64,000 nt of DNA from Haliotis asinina. Its lineage: Eukaryota > Mollusca > Gastropoda > Lepetellida > Haliotidae. The notes beneath the pieces were generated by a model. The model saw nothing but the letters and a program-made list of their open reading frames with translations. It made no database searches and was not told the DNA's origin. The position numbers were made by a program, and so were the translations under genes. Position 1 is the first letter of the stretch; every line of letters begins with the position of its first letter. This document shows, one piece after another, positions 57,769 through 64,000 of the stretch. The stretch covers positions 18,974,001 to 19,038,000 of the forward strand of contig NC_090280.1 of the NCBI RefSeq assembly GCF_037392515.1. Reading direction: 5' to 3'.

Positions 57769-58620
57769 CTACCGACAAGAAATAAGGGAACTAATGAAAT
57801 AATAGCGAATTTGAAACTGCTTTAAATATCCAAGTTCAAGTTCAATATCTGGTGTGTCCACCATGTTGGGCAACACATTCACGGCACCTTGATGGCATGC
57901 TGTTAATCAATTTCCGGATGGTTGCCCGCGGTATTGCCTGCCATTCCTCTTGGAGAGCTGCACCAAGCTGGGCCAGGTTGGCGGGTCCTGGGTCCCTGGC
58001 GTACACCCTTCGACCAAGAACGTCCCAGAGATGTTCAATTGGGGACAGGTCTGGGGACTTAGAGGGCCAGTCCAATGTCTGGATACCTTCTTGTCGGAGA
58101 TAAGCGGAGACAATTCGGGCCCGATGTGGTCTGGTATTATCATCTTGGAATACAAAATTTCGGCCGATAACTCTAGCCAATGGAGCCACAAAAGGACGCA
58201 ATATTTGGTCAAAGTATCGCTGACCAGTCATGGCTCCCTTAATGATGACCAAATCTGATCGACTGTCATGTGTAATCCCACCCCAAGCCACCACCTCCAT
58301 ATCGATCATGGTCAAGAATTGCTGCTCTGACATATCGCTCCCCGCTCCGACGCCAACAACGTTTTCTGCCATCTGTGAATCGTAGGCAAAACCTTGACTC
58401 ATCAGAGAACATGGTGTAACGCCAGTGGCGCATAGCCCGTCCCTGATGCTGCCTAGCCCATGCCAATCTTTGGCGCTTATGGTGAGCTGAAAGGGTGACA
58501 CCCTTAAAAGGCCGTCTTGCTTTCAGACGAGCTTGATAGAGTCGGTTTTTAACGGTTGAGGTTGAAATGCGTCTTCCAGTGTGTGCGCGGAATTCTCTAT
58601 TGATGGCAGGGGCCGATTTA
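57769..58620 (-). mobile_element. Tc1-like transposon, 5'-truncated and frameshifted
   Basis: The left end 'ctaccgacaagaaataaggga' looks like a terminal repeat; no partner is seen at the right. It is inserted next to, and probably into, the LINE at 57510-57768. The transposase is described separately. Confidence 0.7.
57842..58501 (-). pseudogene. Tc1-like DD34E transposase, C-terminal two thirds
   Basis: The catalytic region shows FVFQDDNTRPHRARIVSAYL and LDWPSKSPDLSPIEHLWD, with 34 residues between Asp and Glu, and ends QHGGHTRY. The first Asp region (TMFSDESRFCLRF) lies in another frame (58266-58466), so at least two frameshifts exist. The N-terminal DNA-binding part ends near 58620. A different Tc1 subfamily from the element at 50789. 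Confidence 0.85.
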
Positions 58621-60370
58621 TTTAGTTTTTATAAGCTGTACACGGCTGCAACTGATGTAGTATTACATGTGTTGTTTCAATTACCAGACAATTAAATCAG
58701 CAGATTAAGTTCTTGAAAATACACCTGTACGTACCTACATTGACTAAGGATGGGTACCTGCAGTTACTGTGGAAGTGAGATGCCGGTTATGAAGTTCAAA
58801 AACTGTTCAAAGTGGCATGATATTTTATGATGTTCGTGTTATAGTATCGATAGTTTTGTTACCGAACATTTAATACAACTTTCGGAACATTGTTGGAGGG
58901 TTGTAGATTGATAATGTCATGATACAACGTTGTCACAACGTAATTGCAGCGTTTCAAATTTCTCTTGAGCAATCGTCAAGCTTTAGACTCATCATAACGT
59001 CATACGAAAGTTTCTAATAACTTAGTGTCAAAGAGTTTACTACAGCTAGACACAACTAAAACGATTAAATACAGAAGTGAATTTCTGCTTTGTACTGTAC
59101 GATACTGGGAAAGCTACTTAAATATTAACGTTAAACATCACATATACTCAAGGGGGTGCAAACACATACATCACTTGCTGACATCGTTATAAATGAAACC
59201 CCGTCATTAAAACGACCCATTTCGATCTTCAATTACCTTAGATCGACCTTCTCGCAACAGTTCACAATTCTCACCCGCGAACGAAAGAGCGGTGCGTCCC
59301 CGTGACGTAATATGATATATAGATATGAGGGCCTATGCAGAATTCATCTACATTTCAGGGGGTAAATTATTTCGTTTACAGGTTTGTACGAAACTGAAAT
59401 CGCGACAACTGTTGTGAAAAATGAAACCTATATGTTCTCACAATCTACTATCATTTAGTTTTGTTTCCTGCTTCGCCTAGTTTCCGAATTACAACCATTG
59501 TTTTTATAGGCGATTCTGTCAAAATCACTTGGTGTCGCTAGATTGTAATCCATCAGGCCCTCCCGGCAATAGTTACGGTTGCGCGGACATGGAAGGAGGC
59601 TCTCCTGGCTATGGTATCAAAACACGCTTATTGATGCACTTCCGTTACCTTATGTAACAAAATAAGACATGTTTCCTCATTTTATTCAGATTACAACAAA
59701 GTTTTGTTTCTGTAATTAACACACAATAATATACTAGATAACAAGAAGTTTTCATTTATAAAGCAAATAATAATGATAATGAACTAAGAAATACACTTGT
59801 GACAATCCTGTTGACATAGAAGCCCATTCTTGTGCACATTCAGACAACATTCTTGTTTAGTCCACTACTGTAGGTGAAGGAGATCGCCCACATGGTCTGC
59901 ATAGCATCTCATTCATTTGTTCTGTTTGACAGCAGACAATACAACAATGGAAACATAAGGCCCAATACTTCTGCGTGAATACAATAAATCTGATCAAATA
60001 ATTTTGGACAGGCATAAAATGTACCGTCACAAAACACAACATCTGCATTACACAAGTATCCAATGTTCTTGTCCGTTGTGAAAACAAGGACGCGTCGTCA
60101 CTTACACGGTGCAGGAACTGGTCACCACCTTATGTACTTCTCCTCAGAATGGATTTGGGCTCTGTCGGTAGGAAGGCGTGGCAAGGTTTTGTGTCTCTGG
60201 CGGCAGAGCATGGTAATGAGGGACTTCAGAGCTTGCATCTACTCCAGAAGTTCATCTGGGACGATGTCGTGATGCTGGCGGAGTCTGGAGATCTCCTCGC
60301 CATAGATGGCGGGTCTTTGAAGGCGTCAACTTCAAAACTCCAAAGGAAGGGCATCTAAAAGAAGAGGTGA
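58621..60370. other. Stretch with a dispersed repeat, no gene
   Basis: Bases 59187-59330 repeat 49855-50010. Short frames at 59857-60358 have no recognised domain. Confidence 0.35.
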
Positions 60371-61722
60371 GCTGGATGTAGAGTTTGGTAAAAGTATTCG
60401 TAAGAGGGAGTTAAAAGTTAAAATAATTTTTGTGTGTAGTTGGCCGGGCGCGGGCGTCAAAGGAGACGGCCGCGCACCGGTTTGTGGTACTCTTTTGGGA
60501 TTATGAGGGTGTATAGGAGAGATGCAATATGGCGGGGGTAGCTAGGTTTGTTATGGTGTAGTACTGTTAGATTTTGTGGGCTAGATTGGAATTTGTAATG
60601 AAAGTGGCTATGGCGTGAAAGATGGTTCTGGGGTTTTAGGGGATTTAGTAGAAGCTGAATGTTGTTTTGGTATTCAACTAGTAAGGAGTTGTGTAACTGA
60701 GTGATGTTTGAGTGTTGTAGGTGGCATTGAGTGAATATGTATGCTATTGTTTCTGGGGATTTGCAGTGTGAGCAAAGTCCATCTGGGTGTCTGTTTTGTG
60801 TGTATAGATTGTGGTAAAGTTCGTGTTTCCTGTAATGAGTCGTGTGATGAGAATGTCCATGTAGGGTGAATCTGAAAATGTGGGTGTTTTCGTGATGGGC
60901 TGTGTGATGATGCTTTTAACCCAGATGGACTTGCATGTGTTTGTGTTGTGTTTGTAGTTAAGAATAGATATGTTCGATTTTATGAGCTGTTTAATTTCTG
61001 ATTTTGATGTATGAAGGTGGATCAGTGGGGATGGATGTATGGTTGCTAATTTTGCTGCTGTATCTTCTGTGTTGTTTCCTATATTGTGTGTGTGCTGGGA
61101 TCCATAAGAGTGTAATGTTTTTGTTTAATTGTTTTAGTGAGTGTGTTTGGAGGGTGAAGTTGTGGATAAGGTCAGGTCGGGTTTTGGAATGTTTGTTTGA
61201 AATCCTAAATATGGCATATGTTGTTTCATGACTGATAGCGAGACGGTGATTATTAGAAAGTGGGAAGATGGGAAGGTTGGGATGGTATGGAGTGCTGTGA
61301 GTATGACTGTGAGTTCTGATGTGTTGATGTTAGTGTAGTTTGTATAGTGTAGATTTGTAGTGATTGGGGTGTTTTGTACATGTGTCTGCGTATATGTAGG
61401 TATGTGTAGGGTAGTATGTGTCTAAGTGGGTCTGTATTGTTTTGGTGTGCTTGTCAGGTTTCTATGGTATACTAGAATGTTTTCTAGTGTAGTGTGGGTG
61501 GTGGTTTGTCATGAATGAAGTTTGATATGAGAGGTGTGTGCTGTATAGTGTCTAATTGTTGTGCATGTAGCAGACTGGTAAGGTGTGAGTATAGGGGTGT
61601 TATGTTTTTGTTATTTTTGAATTTTGTACAGGTAGATTTTTTTATTTTTGTGTATTTTGTTTTGATTTGTTTATATACAGGGTTGTGTTGGGCTCCAGCC
61701 CAGTAACTGTGTGCTGTTTGGT

Positions 61723-62166
61723 TTATCCGTGTTCTGATTGAAGGGATGCCTGTGAGGAGGTGTTTAGAGAGGTGCTATTCATGACTCCTAGGGCAAGTCT
61801 AAGGGCTTTATACTGAACTGAGTGTAGCTGTTGGAGGTTGCTAGGGGAGAGGAAGTGCAGGACCGGGGCGGCATAGTCCAACTTCGAATGGATGAGACAA
61901 TGGTATATGTTTAATAGTGTTTGTTTGCCAGCTCCCCATGTGGTGCCACAGATACATCTCATTAGATTTAAATCTTTTTGACAATGGTTGACCAAGTTAT
62001 CAATATGGGGAGTCCATGTTAGGTGTTGGTCGAAAATTACTCCTACAAATTTTGCTTCCTTTTCGAAAATACGTTTTTGATTATTTAGATGTAGTTTTGG
62101 TGTGTAATTTTGAATTTTGAATAGGATGCCAAGTTTTTTTGTACACCATTTATATGGAAGCCCCAA
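61723..62166 (-). pseudogene. Jockey-like LINE reverse transcriptase, thumb
   Basis: A 147-residue frame with EAKFVGVIFDQHLTWTPHID, LIHSKLDYAAPVLHFLSPSN and YKALRLALGVMNSTS, the conserved block between reverse transcriptase and RNase H in this clade. Confidence 0.85.
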
Positions 62167-62516
62167 GTGTAGACCCAGTTTTGAAGGTGATTTAGCATGC
62201 GTTGAGCTTTAGTTGTGGCTTGGTTTACCGAGGTGGATGAGGTCCAAAAGGAAATGTCATCGGCGAATTTAGCTGTTGTAATTTCTGGCCACTTTTCCGG
62301 AAAGATATCATTGATTATAAAGTTGAAAAGTGTTGCAGATAGGATACTGCCCTGGCATGTGCCATTTTCTAGTGGATAAGAGTCCAAGAAGGTGTTGTGA
62401 GATTTGACTATTTTGTGTCCGTCTATAAGGAAATGGTGAATAAAATTTAGAATATTCCTGTGTATGGCATTGTTTTGGAGTTTTTTCAATGAGCCCGTTA
62501 TGCCAAACCATATCAA
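62085..62516 (-). pseudogene. Jockey-like LINE reverse transcriptase, palm
   Basis: A 143-residue frame with ENGTCQGSILSATLFNFIIND and the catalytic KFADDISFWTSS, then MLNHLQNWVYTWGFHIN. It continues in the frame 61723-62166 after a shift. Confidence 0.85.
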
Positions 62517-63214
62517 ATGCTTTACAGAAATCTATAAAAATGACCAATGTGTCTTATTTTTGTGCTTGTGCTACCCTGATATCTTGCTCCAAATGCAAAA
62601 TATGGTCTAAAGTTTGTCGATTTGGAGTGAAGCCGCTCTGGTCCTGTTTAATAATGTTGTGGGTTGAGATATGATGGTTTAGCCTATTGTTGATTTTGTT
62701 TCCATTGTTTTGCACAGGTGGGATTTTAACGAAATGGGCCTAAATGAATCTGGGGAGTTAGCTGGTTTCTCTGGTTTCAGGGTTGGTATCACCTTAGCTG
62801 TTTTCCATGACATTGGTAAAGTTCCTAAGGTCCAGATTTTGTTCAAGAGAGTGAGAATGAGGTTGGTCATGTTGGAGGGTAGTTTATTTATTATTGTGTA
62901 TGTTATGTTGTCTGGACCTGTGGCTGAGGCTGTCTTTTTATGCTTAATTGCTGCAGTGAGTTCATGTATGTTTATTGTTTTGTTTATGGATAGGTGTGAG
63001 TGAGGTGATTCAGGGGTGAAGGTTGGTTGGTTTGAGATGTTTTGTTGGAATTGTTTTGGTTAATTGGTGGAGCTGCTAGTTTCCGAAAAGTGGGCTGCTA
63101 CTGCATTTGCTTTATCTTTGTTTGTAGAGAGGTCCGGAAGGTTTGGATGAATGGGCTTTTGGAATTTCCCTGTATGGCTTTAAATTTGTTCCACAGTTTG
63201 CCTGAATTGGATTG

Positions 63215-63585
63215 ATTACACGATGCCATTTAGAAAGTGGTCAAACGCAACATATGTCATATCTGGGATTTCACTTTCTTAGTAAAGTTCAAATTCTAGT
63301 ACTTTTTGGGTTGAGTCCCATCCGAAATGGCATCGTGTAATCATAGCTTTCGGCCGTGGGAGCCGTGCCAATTTACACCAATCAGAGGGGTACACAAAGT
63401 ACGCAGTCTAGACTACCAGTGGTCCGACTTTCATTTGGAAGTCACGGTGGCTGAGCGGGCTAGGCGGCTGACTTTGTGTGCTGGCGATTAGGTGCCTTAG
63501 GTTCGAATCCCGGATAGGACTCAACCACAAAAGTACTAGAATTTGTACTTTACTAAGAAAGTGAAATCCCAAATATGACATATGT
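63215..63585 (+). repeat. Inverted SINE pair inside the jockey-like LINE
   Basis: Flanked by 'tgaattggattg' at 63203-63214 and 63586-63597. Bases 63249-63318 and 63517-63586 are inverted copies, nearly identical over 70 bases. 'attacacgatgccattt' (63215-63231) is inverted at 63325-63341. Between the arms is a tRNA-like head. Confidence 0.85.
63441..63520 (+). repeat. tRNA-derived SINE head
   Basis: Begins 'gtcacggtggctgagcgggctaggcggctgac' like a class II tRNA with box A, and has a perfect box B 'ggttcgaatcc'. The acceptor ends do not pair, so it is a SINE promoter and not a tRNA gene. Confidence 0.7.
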
Positions 63586-64000
63586 TGAATTGGATTGGTC
63601 TAGCCTGAGGGTTGAGCAAAGGTTTCTCCAATGGTCTCTTGTAGCAGCCCTGATGACTTTTTTAGTATTGTTTCTGAGTTTTCTTGTCAAATACATTTTG
63701 GAACGGTCCCTCTTCGCGTAGTTGAGAGCCCTTTTTCTAGATTTTCTGGCGTTGATAATTTCGGGGAATGCATTTATTTGTTACGTTTATCATGGTGTTG
63801 GTGAGATTTGTGTTAAGAGTGTTGCTGTCATGGCCGTAAATGCTGGAGGGGGATATTTGAGTGCAAAGTTGGTAGAATTTTGAGGGATGTAGGAGGGGTT
63901 TTGTTGTTGTTGTTGAGTTTTGGGGGTGGTAGGACTGTTTTGGGGCGGGTGGGATTGGTGGGTTTTGATTGGGGGAGTGGGCAGTTGGTTTGTTTGGGGG

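Larger units (their letters stand above)
60370..64000 (-). mobile_element. Jockey/R1-like LINE, runs off the window
   Basis: The plus strand is strongly G/T-rich because the A/C-rich sense strand is minus. From right to left the sense strand shows: a pre-reverse-transcriptase segment (63600-63960), the fingers (LPMSWKTAKVIPTLKPEKPANS, about 62750-62850), FIDFCKAFDMVWH, PLENGTCQGSILSATLFN, KFADDISFW, a thumb (KEAKFVGVIFDQHLTW), and a degraded RNase H region near 61000-61350. Several frameshifts make it inactive. A SINE pair interrupts it at 63215-63585. Confidence 0.85.

Noticed and set aside
60063..60358. Plus-strand genes at the right end
   Set aside because: Two overlapping frames without start context or domains, at the edge of a minus-strand LINE.
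63441..63520. A functional tRNA gene
   Set aside because: Box A and box B are good but the acceptor stem does not pair and the sequence is embedded in an inverted SINE insertion.
1..64000. CRISPR arrays, bacterial operons or rRNA genes
   Set aside because: Direct repeats here are minisatellites and SINEs. Spliced genes and LINE/SINE content show a eukaryotic nuclear genome.

Overview
The window looks like a stretch of molluscan nuclear DNA, most probably from a vetigastropod such as an abalone (Haliotis). The evidence is long introns with GT/AG borders, a dense load of LINE, Tc1/mariner and SINE copies, and two short dispersed repeat families. Family A has a tRNA-like head and ends in a run resembling 'cggcgtaaaactaaactcactcac'. 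Family B carries 'actggattgtctggtccagactcgat'. From memory these tails are typical of abalone sequences; no search was run.

The most interesting part is the first 20 kb. It holds two plus-strand genes for single-pass membrane proteins built from immunoglobulin-like domains. Gene 1 (885-5073, 5' end not found) has one V-like exon, one C2-like exon, a transmembrane exon and a tail with a TxYxxV motif of the immunoreceptor tyrosine-based switch type. Gene 2 (7744-19642) assembles into a continuous 731-residue frame: signal-peptide exon, three V-like/C2-like exon pairs, and a transmembrane exon. Every junction is phase 1. All four V-like domains lack the usual B-strand cysteine (Trp or Phe sits there) and carry a second cysteine in an 'NCG/QCG' motif after the F-strand cysteine, which suggests an F-G hairpin disulfide. 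I infer a receptor family expanded by duplication of V+C2 exon pairs.

The rest of the gene content is sparse. A three-exon gene at 24484-26830 encodes a secreted protein with no family I can name firmly. An apparently intact cytochrome P450 of clan 2 type lies on the minus strand in one coding exon (36974-38515). Two isolated Ig-like exon candidates (34285, 44691) are weak.

Mobile DNA fills much of the remainder: an R2-type LINE with a restriction-like endonuclease (10.1-12.5 kb), a LINE relic next to it (12.5-13.6 kb), further minus-strand LINEs at 6.6-7.3, 29.4-31.4, 45.4-47.4, 56.7-57.8 and 60.4-64.0 kb, a full-length Tc1/mariner element (50789-52085) and several decayed ones. The 29.4-31.4 kb LINE is flanked by a perfect 100-bp direct repeat and sits inside a SINE that has its own 12-bp target duplication. 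Microsatellites and minisatellites occupy about 3 kb. From 38.6 to 45.4 kb and from 52.9 to 57.7 kb there is little recognisable coding content.
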